From Bacteroidales bacterium (GTDB lineage Bacteria > Planctomycetota > Planctomycetia > Gemmatales > Gemmataceae): a stretch of DNA of 40,848 nucleotides. A model generated the notes under the pieces. That model saw nothing but the letters and a program-made list of their open reading frames with translations. It ran no database searches and was not told the DNA's origin. The stretch spans positions 32,107 through 72,954 of the forward strand of contig JAIXLE010000146.1 of the NCBI GenBank assembly GCA_026931725.1. Direction: 5' to 3'. Both the position numbers and the translations under genes were made by a program. Of this stretch, positions 30,071 to 37,505 are shown one piece after another (within the stretch, counting starts at the first letter, position 1; each line of letters starts with the position of its first letter).

Positions 30071-32209
30071 ATGGCCAAATCACACTCTCCCTCCGGCTTG
30101 GACTTGCGCCTGGTCCGTAACATTGGTGTCATCGCTCACATTGACGCGGGGAAAACCACCACTTCGGAACATTTGCTCTACTACGCCGGTGCCAAACACA
30201 AACTTGGTGGAGTCGATGAAGGGACCACGGATACCGACTACGACCCCGAAGAACAACAACGCGGAATCACCATCTATTCCGCGTGTATTCCGTTCCGCTG
30301 GCGCGATCACACCGTCAACCTGATCGACACGCCCGGCCACGTCGATTTTACTGCCGAGGTCGAACGCAGCCTCCGGGTACTGGACGGGGCCATCGTGGTC
30401 TTCGACGGACAAAAAGGGGTCGAAGCCCAGTCCGAAACGGTCTGGCGGCAAGCCAATCGGTATTTGGTGCCGCGGTTGATCTTCGTGAACAAGATGGATG
30501 TGGTCGGCGCGAATTTCGCGCGGGCGCTTCACACCGTACACGAACGACTCACCCCCGATCCCGTCGAACAAGGGCAACCTGTTCCGATCATCATTCCGAT
30601 CGGGTACGGCTCCGAAAAGGATAGCCCCGCACCGTTTCGCGGGGTGATCGACCTGATCGAGCAGAAAGCCTACTTCTTCGATGCCGGGGACCACGGCCGC
30701 ACCGTGCGGGTCGCCGAGATTCCCACAGAGTGCATCGCCGAAGCCCAAAAGTACCGCACGCAATTGTTCGATACCATCACCGCGTTCGACGATCAGGACA
30801 CGATCACGACCACGATTCTCGAAGGCCAGGAACCCGCCGTCGAAACCGTGCGTCAACTGATCCGCACACTCACGATTCGCCGAACGATCTACCCAGTTCT
30901 CTGCGGCAGCGGCCGTGAGCATATCGGCATTCAACCCCTTCTGGATGCGGTGACCTATTACCTGCCCTGTCCGCTCGACCGACCCGCCGTGGTGGGGACG
31001 AACCCGAAAAATAAGAAGGAAGAACGCCGCGACCCCGACCCACAAGAACCGTTCGCCGGGCTGGTCTTCAAGGCTGCCTGGCATCCGAACGGGCACCGCT
31101 TCTTCATTCGGGTCTACAGCGGCATTCTCAAGCCGAATAGCCGAATGCTGAACCCGACGCACGACAAGAAAGAGAATATCGCCAAACTGTTTCACGTTCA
31201 CGCCGACCCGAACCGTGGCCTGGAAGAAGTCGATTCCGCCCCCGCTGGCGACATTGTGGCGGTCATTGGACTCAAAGATACCAAGACGGGTGATACTCTG
31301 TGTGATACGCATCATCCGATCGTTCTGGAGAATATTGCTTTTGCCGAAACGGTCGTCAGCCAGTCCATTGAACCGGAATCCAGCAGCGACCGCGACAAAC
31401 TGACGCTCGCCCTGGAGATGTTGCAACTCGAAGACCCGACGTTCAAAGTGAAGTCCGACAAGGATACCGGCCAGACACTCATGAGCGGCATGGGGACACT
31501 GCATCTCGAAGTCAAACGGCACCGGCTCGAACGGGATTTCCGAGTCAAGGCCCGTGTGGGGCAACCGCGTGTGAGCTACCGGGAAATGCTGAAATCCCCA
31601 CGGGTGGTCGACATGCTCGTCGAAACCATCGGGGTGCCGCCGCACGATAAGAAGGTGTTCGCCCAGCTGAAGATCGAATTCTCGAACCACAAGAGTCTGA
31701 CCCCCGTCACGGTGGCGAACTTCGTTTCTTCCGAGCAGCTGTCGCCCGTGCTGGCCAACGCCGCCGAGACGATGTTGAAGGACTCGCTCCAGAGTGGCGA
31801 TCTGGGCTACCCCATGATGAACGTGCAGGCGAAGATCCTCGAAGCCGCGAGCGATCCGCAACTGTCCACGGAAGAAGCCTTCGCCTACGCCGCCGCCAAA
31901 GCGTGCCGTCAGGCGATGGAAGAGAACGTCTTGTTGCTCGAACCGATTATGTCCGTGCGGGTGACAACCCCGGACCAGTTCCTGGGCGATGTGATCGGCG
32001 ATTTGAGCCGCCGAGGTGGCGAAATCGTCCGGTCGGAGTCTCACGCGGGCGGTGTTTCTGAAGTGGAAGCGAAGGTGCCGTTGCGGGAACTGTTTGACTA
32101 TGCCGACCGGGTCCGCAGTCTCAGTCAGGGTCGGGCCGCCTCCGCGTTGGAACCGCACTCCTACGCCCCTGCCCCCGAATCGGTACGCCGGGAATTGCTG
32201 GGCGAGTGA
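30071..32209 (+). CDS. fusA: Elongation factor G family GTPase (divergent domain IV)
   Basis: A 712-residue EF-G homologue in the str position. The GTPase domain is intact: AHIDAGKTTTSE (P-loop), QQRGITI (switch I), DTPGHVDFT, NKMD and CGSGR. Domains II and III follow, with SGMGTLHLEVKR. Domain IV is odd: after VSYREML (residue 503) the expected QSGGxGQY motif is replaced by TIGVPPHDKKVF (about 519-530), and the second tip loop reads SDPQLSTEE (about 594) in place of the HDVDSSE type with its His. The end (residues 630-712) is normal domain V. In the family these tip loops enter the decoding site, so this may be a planctomycete or recycling-type EF-G rather than the main translocase. The start ATG at 30071 is preceded by CAGGACAACG. 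Confidence 0.92.
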   Translation: MAKSHSPSGLDLRLVRNIGVIAHIDAGKTTTSEHLLYYAGAKHKLGGVDEGTTDTDYDPEEQQRGITIYSACIPFRWRDHTVNLIDTPGHVDFTAEVERSLRVLDGAIVVFDGQKGVEAQSETVWRQANRYLVPRLIFVNKMDVVGANFARALHTVHERLTPDPVEQGQPVPIIIPIGYGSEKDSPAPFRGVIDLIEQKAYFFDAGDHGRTVRVAEIPTECIAEAQKYRTQLFDTITAFDDQDTITTTILEGQEPAVETVRQLIRTLTIRRTIYPVLCGSGREHIGIQPLLDAVTYYLPCPLDRPAVVGTNPKNKKEERRDPDPQEPFAGLVFKAAWHPNGHRFFIRVYSGILKPNSRMLNPTHDKKENIAKLFHVHADPNRGLEEVDSAPAGDIVAVIGLKDTKTGDTLCDTHHPIVLENIAFAETVVSQSIEPESSSDRDKLTLALEMLQLEDPTFKVKSDKDTGQTLMSGMGTLHLEVKRHRLERDFRVKARVGQPRVSYREMLKSPRVVDMLVETIGVPPHDKKVFAQLKIEFSNHKSLTPVTVANFVSSEQLSPVLANAAETMLKDSLQSGDLGYPMMNVQAKILEAASDPQLSTEEAFAYAAAKACRQAMEENVLLLEPIMSVRVTTPDQFLGDVIGDLSRRGGEIVRSESHAGGVSEVEAKVPLRELFDYADRVRSLSQGRAASALEPHSYAPAPESVRRELLGE

Positions 32210-32232
32210 TTCCCGATCCTCGGCATCGGGGC

Positions 32233-32267
32233 ACCCTGGGCCGGTTATTCCCGTAAGTTCCCAGGGT
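32233..32267 (+). terminator. Hairpin after fusA
   Basis: ACCCTGGG (32233-32240) pairs perfectly with CCCAGGGT (32260-32267) across 19 bases, 24 bases past the stop. It has no clear T run. Confidence 0.5.
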
Positions 32268-32337
32268 ACGCGCTTTCCTGATCGGGAGGAATGCGGTAAT
32301 CTGTGGCGGTTCTTCCCTCCCTGTTCGGATGGTCGCC

Positions 32338-34368
32338 ATGCCCCGTTTTCTTGCGATTCTCAGTGCCACTTTCTTGTCACCATTGCTGGTCTGGGCCGAT
32401 TTTCGAGCCGGGGCCGCGGCGGTGGATGTCACGCCGGAACAATTCCCGGTCATCGTCAATGGTTCGTTCCTCGAAAAAACCGCCACGAAAGCGAACGATC
32501 CGCTGCACGCACGGGCACTCGTCCTGGACGATGGCGCAACCCGCCTCGCGTTGGTCGTCGTCGATAGCTGCATGATGCCGCGGGAGTTTCTCGATCAGAC
32601 GAAGGCGCTGATTCAGAATGAAACCCGCATTCCGACCGAGCGGATGCTGATTTCCGCCACGCACACGCACACCGCCCCCGCCGCGATGGGCTGCCTCGGG
32701 TCTGATGCCGACCCGAAGTATGGGGAATACCTGCAACGTCAGATTGTTCGTGCGGTTCGGCAGGCGATTGCTAACCTCGCCCCCGCGCAAGCCGGTCACA
32801 CCGTCACCGATGCGGGAGCATTCACCAATTGTCGACGTTGGATTTTCCGTTCCGACAAAGTGAAGACCGACCCTTTCGGCTTCCCGACCATGCGGGCGCA
32901 CATGCACCCCGGCTATCAGAACCCCGATGTGGTTGGTCCTTCCGGGCCGGTCGATCCGGGGTTGTCGCTGCTGGCCATTCGGACGGTGGATGACAAGCCG
33001 TTGGCCGTGTTGGCGAATTTTTCCATGCACTACTTCGGCTCGGCTCCCGTCTCGGCGGATTACTACGGGGCGTTCTGTGCGAAGCTCAGTGAGCGTGTCG
33101 GCGGCCAGAATCCCCAGTTCGTCTCCATCATGTCGCAGGGGACAAGCGGGGATTTGCACTGGATGGATTATGCGAAGCCACGGCTCAATCTCGGCATGGT
33201 CGAGTACGCCCACCGTGTCGCGGCGGTGGCCGAAGCCGCGTTGCAAAAAGTGCAATATCGTCGAGACATCACCCTGGCCATGGCCGAAACGCGCGTGACC
33301 TTTGGCCGACGCACCCCGAATGCGGAACGACTCGCCTGGGCCAAGGCCATCGCGGCCAAAGCCGGGCCGAAGCCGAAGAATCAACAGGAAATCTACGCGC
33401 GGGAAGCAATCCTCCTCGATGCGGAACCGACACGAGAACTGAAACTGCAAGCCATCCGCATCGGGGATCTCGGCATCGCGGCGATTCCGAATGAGGTGTA
33501 CGGGCTGACGGGGTTGAAGATCAAGTCTCGCAGTCCGCTAACGGCCACCTTCAATATCGAACTGGCCAACGGGGCCGATGGGTACATTCCGCCGCCGGAA
33601 CAGCACGTCCTCGGTGGTTACACAACGTGGCCCGCCCGCACGGCTGGCCTGGAACCCACTTCGGAAACCCGGATCGTGGAAACGCTTCTCGGCCTGCTGG
33701 AAAAGGTGTCAGGCCGCAAACGCCGCGCGGACATCGACCCGGCCAGCGATGCTTATGCTCAGGCCGTACTCGCCACGAAGCCGATCGGCTATTGGCGACT
33801 GGGCGACCTGGAAGGCACCGTGGCCCACAACTGCGTCGGTGATGCGCACGGTCAGTACGAACCCGGTGTCGTCTTTGGCTTGGAAGGTTTGCCGACGCAC
33901 TGGGTGGCAGGCCGCATTGCGAATCGGGCCGCTCAGTTCGCTGGGGGGCGGATGGTGGCGAAATTGCCGCCGCTGGGTGATCGGTACACGATCGCGTTCC
34001 GCTACTGGCCCGGTCTGCCTGCCTCCGCACCGGCGGCGACGGCTCCGATTCTCACCCTGGTTTCCGGCCAGCAGACCGGCACCGCCATTGCGATTTCCGC
34101 GGATGAGGATGTCCCGCAACGAACCTGGGCACAGGTGGTTCTGGTGCGAGACGGCGCGAAAACTCAGGTGTACCGCAACGGAAAACTCTGGAAGACCGAC
34201 ACGGTTTCTGGTCCCAAGCTCGCCGGTGAAACCACGCTTTTCGTCGGCGGCACGGCCAACAAGACGGGACGATTTGAAGGCCGCATCGCCGAGGTGGCGG
34301 TTTACGATCGGGCGTTCCCCCCAAAAGAAGCGGCCACCCGCTCGCTGATGGCTGCCGAAACTCGGTGA
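32338..34368 (+). CDS. Secreted neutral ceramidase-like protein with C-terminal LamG-like domain
   Basis: The 676-residue product begins with a signal peptide (PRFLAILSATFLSPLLVWA, cleavage near 20). Residues ~22-450 resemble the neutral/alkaline ceramidase N-terminal family, an amidase of the sphingolipid-degrading type: FRAGAAAVDVTP, RALVLDDGATRLALVVVDS, the metal-site ISATHTHTAP (about 99-108), FSMHYFGSAPVSADYYGAF and FNIELANGADGYIPPPEQH. Residues ~465-676 look like a concanavalin/LamG-type jelly roll (AQAVLATKPIGYWRLGD, DRYTIAFRYWP, VYRNGKLWKTDTV, FEGRIAEVAVYDRAF), common in planctomycete secreted proteins. Members of this family in planctomycetes often act on unknown substrates, so ceramidase activity is not proven. 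An in-frame ATG lies nine bases earlier. Confidence 0.85.
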   Translation: MPRFLAILSATFLSPLLVWADFRAGAAAVDVTPEQFPVIVNGSFLEKTATKANDPLHARALVLDDGATRLALVVVDSCMMPREFLDQTKALIQNETRIPTERMLISATHTHTAPAAMGCLGSDADPKYGEYLQRQIVRAVRQAIANLAPAQAGHTVTDAGAFTNCRRWIFRSDKVKTDPFGFPTMRAHMHPGYQNPDVVGPSGPVDPGLSLLAIRTVDDKPLAVLANFSMHYFGSAPVSADYYGAFCAKLSERVGGQNPQFVSIMSQGTSGDLHWMDYAKPRLNLGMVEYAHRVAAVAEAALQKVQYRRDITLAMAETRVTFGRRTPNAERLAWAKAIAAKAGPKPKNQQEIYAREAILLDAEPTRELKLQAIRIGDLGIAAIPNEVYGLTGLKIKSRSPLTATFNIELANGADGYIPPPEQHVLGGYTTWPARTAGLEPTSETRIVETLLGLLEKVSGRKRRADIDPASDAYAQAVLATKPIGYWRLGDLEGTVAHNCVGDAHGQYEPGVVFGLEGLPTHWVAGRIANRAAQFAGGRMVAKLPPLGDRYTIAFRYWPGLPASAPAATAPILTLVSGQQTGTAIAISADEDVPQRTWAQVVLVRDGAKTQVYRNGKLWKTDTVSGPKLAGETTLFVGGTANKTGRFEGRIAEVAVYDRAFPPKEAATRSLMAAETR

Positions 34369-34409
34369 GGCCGGTTGCCCCATCCGGGGGCGATTCCTCA
34401 CGCCGCGTT

Positions 34410-34447
34410 CCCAGGGCAATGCTCATCCTACTGCGCTGCGTCCTGGG
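34410..34447 (+). terminator. Possible bidirectional terminator
   Basis: CCCAGG (34410-34415) and CCTGGG (34442-34447) pair across 26 bases in the gap between convergent genes. It lacks a T run and the loop is long, so the call is weak. Confidence 0.3.
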
Positions 34448-34526
34448 TTGAATCGGGTTCGACCGTTGGCCTGAGCATCCGTACTTCAAAAAGAACGAGC
34501 CCCGAATCGGTTGGCGTTGGGTTGGG

Positions 34527-35702
34527 CTACTGATTGGCGAGCCACTCGTTTAACGCGGCAACGGCTGCGGCGCGCTGTCCATCGGTCGTGCTGGTTGTCT
34601 CGACTCGAAACTTGACCGTGCGCGAGCCATCCGAGAAGACACCTTCGACCCCACCTCGCGCTTCTCGGAAGCGGATAGGCTCAGGCAGATCAGGGTTGTA
34701 ATAGTGGGTGGCACAGCGGGTGACGAAGGCGACCTCGTCCGTCACCCGTTGAATGAATCGAGCGGCTTTGGGGAAGTCTCCTGGCCAGCCCGCGTCCTCA
34801 AAGTGTGGGGATTTCTTGGCCAGAGCCGGCGGCGGCAATACACGGTCACGGTGGCTACGGAACCGCTCGCGGAAGGTGTCGTGGAAGATTTCGCCGGTGG
34901 CAGACAATTCGATGTATTCCACGCCGTCGATGTCGGTTCCGTTCACGAGGCTTTCCGCCTTTTCGTCCCACTCCTCCTGGTCGAATAGGTCTTTCCGAAC
35001 CAGATCGGTTTCTCGTTGTAATACGGCGAGCATGCCACTTAACCGCATCCACACCTCAAAATCGAGCGACACGGGCATCGGCGGGAAGGGAATGATCTCC
35101 TCAAACCGCTCATGTTTGTAATACACGGGCACATTCAGTGCCTGCCCCAGCAACACGGCAACGGCAATCTGGGCTTTGTATCCTCCCGTGGCGTTGATGG
35201 CACACGCATTCGCTCCATGATCCCGCACTTTCTGACAGAGCAACTTGGCGAGGTTGCGGAGTCCCTTCGTTCGGAATCGTTTCGGGTCAATGTCTTGTAA
35301 ATCGGGAACTGGCACGGCGGTGGACGGCGCATGGCCGCGGGCGGCGAACAACTTGGCGAGTACTTCCGCAATGGCTCGTCCATCGTGGGTGTCCGAATGG
35401 AAGAAGTAAACCCCGCAATCGGCTGGGGCATAATCATGGGCGATGAGGCTGGCGACGGAGTTAATCTCTGCCCCACAAGTCCGCAGCGTCGACGGCAAGT
35501 GCCCCAAGGCGGACGCAACTTTGGACCAGTCCCGCTGTTCGTAGGCGACGGCCAGCGCCTCACCTTCTGCCGTCAAGTGGGAGGGGATCGTTCGTTTTTC
35601 TTCGGGCTTGCTGCCGTCCTTTGCCATGTTGTCACGGAGGAACCGCAAATTCGGCTCGAACAAGCTCGTGCCCACGGTACAAAGCAGAATCGTGCGTTTC
35701 AT
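34527..35702 (-). CDS. CARF-domain protein (TIGR02619/APE2256-like CRISPR-associated), orphan
   Basis: A 391-residue protein. Residues 1-214 fit a CARF domain, the Rossmann-like sensor of cyclic oligoadenylates in type III CRISPR: the first strand and loop ILLCTVGTSL (5-14), GVYFFHSDTHDGR (97-109), and the second ligand loop CAINATGGYKAQIAVAV (167-183), then VYYKHERFEEIIPFPP. The order matches the APE2256/Csm6-CARF group. Residues 215-285 look like a winged helix (YIELSATGEIFHDTF). Residues ~290-391 form an unrecognised beta-rich end domain (DEVAFVTRCATHYYN, GVEGVFSDGSRTVKFRVETTST). CARF proteins of this shape carry end domains such as RelE or HEPN; I cannot confirm either. No cas genes or repeat array lie in this window. 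ATG at 35702; GAGG is upstream, and a tiny frame ends on the start codon (ATGA). Confidence 0.85.
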   Translation of the reverse strand: MKRTILLCTVGTSLFEPNLRFLRDNMAKDGSKPEEKRTIPSHLTAEGEALAVAYEQRDWSKVASALGHLPSTLRTCGAEINSVASLIAHDYAPADCGVYFFHSDTHDGRAIAEVLAKLFAARGHAPSTAVPVPDLQDIDPKRFRTKGLRNLAKLLCQKVRDHGANACAINATGGYKAQIAVAVLLGQALNVPVYYKHERFEEIIPFPPMPVSLDFEVWMRLSGMLAVLQRETDLVRKDLFDQEEWDEKAESLVNGTDIDGVEYIELSATGEIFHDTFRERFRSHRDRVLPPPALAKKSPHFEDAGWPGDFPKAARFIQRVTDEVAFVTRCATHYYNPDLPEPIRFREARGGVEGVFSDGSRTVKFRVETTSTTDGQRAAAVAALNEWLANQ

Positions 35703-35785
35703 CGGATCATTTCCTCATGGGTCCGCGTGCTGGTGGCAAAGGTAAAGTTGACGGCGACCAACGGAATGCTATCCGTTTTGTCCAT
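35699..35785 (-). CDS. 28-codon frame coupled to the CARF gene
   Basis: ATG at 35785 with AGG upstream gives MDKTDSIPLVAVNFTFATST and eight more residues; its TGA overlaps the CARF ATG (ATGA). The frame is open upstream to about 35890. It may be a leader peptide or the tail of a removed upstream gene. Confidence 0.3.
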   Translation of the reverse strand: MDKTDSIPLVAVNFTFATSTRTHEEMIR

Positions 35786-36131
35786 GGCAGCCTGCCAGCC
35801 TTCCGCTGCGAACGGTGTGAGATTTTGTATTAGCGGTGAAACATTTGAGCGGGCGTTTGGACCGATAACGGAGCAAGCCACCCGACACACACCAATTTAT
35901 GGATCCGGTACCCAGATTGCAAAACCGGATACAGGGCGTTCCCATGCGACGACGCAAACGCGGGGAAGAAGTTGGTAGCCGAGAACCGGGCTGTCCAAAC
36001 CGATTTTTGGCCCCACGCGGAAAGATGGTTCAAGCCCGGCTTCGATGCCCGTTCCATTCCTGTCCGTTTTCCATGCGGACATTCAAACTGCCCGTCACCA
36101 CCATTTGAGATCGTCCGCCGCCGGATCGCGG
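35786..36131. other. Stretch without a supported gene
   Basis: This ~350-base stretch separates the CARF gene from the high-GC accessory genes. Short open frames on both strands have no family resemblance and no start signals, so I leave them out. It should hold the CARF promoter and the left edge of the accessory region. Confidence 0.6.
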
Positions 36132-36434
36132 TCAAGTCGCCGAATAGACCCGGAACCCATCGACCTCCCGGACGCGGAGTTGTCCGGCCCCGACCAGTGC
36201 CCCGAGCAGGTCGTCGAGTGTGTCCGGGTCGAGCGACACGGCACGCCCGATCCCCGACCGGCTCAGGCCGTGCGGCCCGGCGGTACGGACCAGCGGCACG
36301 AGGCGGTCGGCGTCGGGCACATGACCGCTGCGATCCCGGTCACGGCTGGCGACCCAGGCGGAAAACGGCGGGGCATTCACACGGGTAGGTATGCGGCTCG
36401 CAGCCAGAACTGCCAGCCAGCCGTCGAAAGCCAT
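36132..36434 (-). CDS. Small winged-helix DNA-binding protein
   Basis: A 100-residue protein. The C-terminal half reads as a short winged helix: VPLVRTAGPHGLSRSGIGRAVSLDPDTLDDLLGALVGAGQLRV (in pieces, about residues 43-85) followed by the wing VDGFRVYSAT. The first 40 residues are less clear. The ATG at 36434 has AGGAG seven bases upstream, so it is favoured over the earlier ATG at 36485. It is divergent from the Rep gene, with the inverted repeat and stem-loop between them, so it may control that gene. The family is not named. Confidence 0.65.
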   Translation of the reverse strand: MAFDGWLAVLAASRIPTRVNAPPFSAWVASRDRDRSGHVPDADRLVPLVRTAGPHGLSRSGIGRAVSLDPDTLDDLLGALVGAGQLRVREVDGFRVYSAT

Positions 36435-36525
36435 CGCCCCGCTCCTGCACGGGCCTGCGACGGCGAACGCTATTACAGAGTACAAGGGAAAGACACGACG
36501 AAAGGGGACGCGGAAATCGGCGGTC

Positions 36526-36638
36526 GGACACTAATATACGGCAGCAGAAAAGGAGGCCGTGACCCCCGACAGGATCACGGCCCCGGTGTGTTCGCCCCCG
36601 GCAGAGGACGAAGGTGAAGTCATTGTATAGTAGTGTCC
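36526..36638. repeat. Inverted repeat flanking the Rep start
   Basis: GGACACTAATATAC (36526-36539) is matched in inverted orientation by GTATAGTAGTGTCC (36625-36638), 13 of 14 bases. The arms enclose the stem-loop at 36555-36582 and the Rep start. It may be a binding site for the divergent regulator or part of a replication origin. Confidence 0.6.
36555..36582. repeat. GC-rich perfect stem-loop upstream of Rep, candidate origin
   Basis: GGCCGTGA (36555-36562) pairs perfectly with TCACGGCC (36575-36582) around CCCCCGACAGGA. It is 31 bases before the Rep start. Rolling-circle nick sites often lie in such loops, but a terminator or regulator site is equally possible. Confidence 0.45.
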
Positions 36639-37462
36639 CGGTCCCCAAAATTTACCAGCAGAAGCCCGTCGTCAGCAGGCCGAGCCAGTTCAGGCCGAAG
36701 GGCTGGACGGACTCGGTGGCGTCGTACATCAACGAGGCCCGCAAGCTGAAGACCCTGATCCTGCGGAACCGCCGCCTGACGGGCGAGCCGTACACCTGGC
36801 ACGTCACCATCAACTTCGAGACGGTGCAGACGCCCGCCGAGATCAAGGTCGGGTGGGAGAAGGTGTGCCGGAACCTGCGGGACCACGGCATCGTGGCCCT
36901 GTGGGTCCGGGAACCCACCAAGTCCGGCAAGGTCCACTACCACCTGATCCTGCGGACGACGATCACCAAGAAGGCGTTGGAGAAGGTCGTCAAGGCGGCG
37001 ATGCCGACCAGACAGCCCGGCCAAAAGCGGGCCGGGTGGCACAAGTCGATCAAGCCCGTCACCGACGACTGGCAACTCGCCCACTACGTCACCAAGGCGA
37101 AGATCGCCAGCTACGTCAAGGGCCGGCGGGTGGACGACTGGTACGCGGGCAAGCGGTTGCTGTTCGTGACCGGCCTGCCGTTCAACAAGGTCGGGGTGAT
37201 CGGGGACTTTTGGGCGAAGCCGAAGGCGAAGATGTGGGACGACGTGAAGGCGGTCGAGAAGCGGATCGGCGACGGGCTGGACCAGCCGAACGTCCGCCGG
37301 CTGGCCGCACACGTCCACGACCTGATCGGCAGGTTCGTACCGCTCCCGGCCATCGAGCGGTCGTTCGGGGCCGCAGCCGACAGCCCGGTGATCCAGGGCT
37401 GGATCGAACGGCTATTAGACGGAGAGTGGTCCGAGGGGGAGGACGCGGGCGGGGGCTATTAG
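36614..37462 (+). CDS. HUH-type replication (Rep)-like endonuclease
   Basis: A 282-residue protein resembling rolling-circle replication initiators of small phages and plasmids. Motif I-like strand is TWHVTINFE (61-69), the metal-binding HUH motif is VHYHLILR (107-114), and the Tyr region is WQLAHYVTKAKIASYVKGRR (153-172), with Tyr158 or Tyr167 as candidate nucleophile. This is the order and spacing seen in ssDNA phage gpA-type proteins. The rest is Lys/Arg-rich. Start GTG at 36614 with GGACGAAG just before; no ATG is available. It is divergent from the winged-helix gene and convergent with the next one. I see no integrase, coat or partition gene near it, so it is either a remnant or the whole of a minimal element. 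Confidence 0.75.
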   Translation: MKSLYSSVPVPKIYQQKPVVSRPSQFRPKGWTDSVASYINEARKLKTLILRNRRLTGEPYTWHVTINFETVQTPAEIKVGWEKVCRNLRDHGIVALWVREPTKSGKVHYHLILRTTITKKALEKVVKAAMPTRQPGQKRAGWHKSIKPVTDDWQLAHYVTKAKIASYVKGRRVDDWYAGKRLLFVTGLPFNKVGVIGDFWAKPKAKMWDDVKAVEKRIGDGLDQPNVRRLAAHVHDLIGRFVPLPAIERSFGAAADSPVIQGWIERLLDGEWSEGEDAGGGY

Positions 37463-37505
37463 CCGCCTTCCGCTCGCCGGTCGCCGTTATCAACGTCCGC
37501 CCGGC

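Noticed and set aside
30080..32158. A 692-residue open frame opposite fusA
   Set aside because: Same reason; the fusA reading is fully conserved on the other strand.
34840..34880. HEPN-type R-x4-6-H motif in the CARF protein (RERFRSH)
   Set aside because: The residue after the Arg is Glu rather than the usual Asn, His or Asp, and it falls in the winged-helix-like part, so it is probably chance.
34369..36131. CRISPR array near the CARF gene
   Set aside because: No direct repeat with regular spacers is visible in this stretch.
36532..36540. TAATATAC resembling the geminivirus/circovirus nick-site nonamer
   Set aside because: It is not in a loop and differs from the nonamer; short AT strings are easily met by chance.
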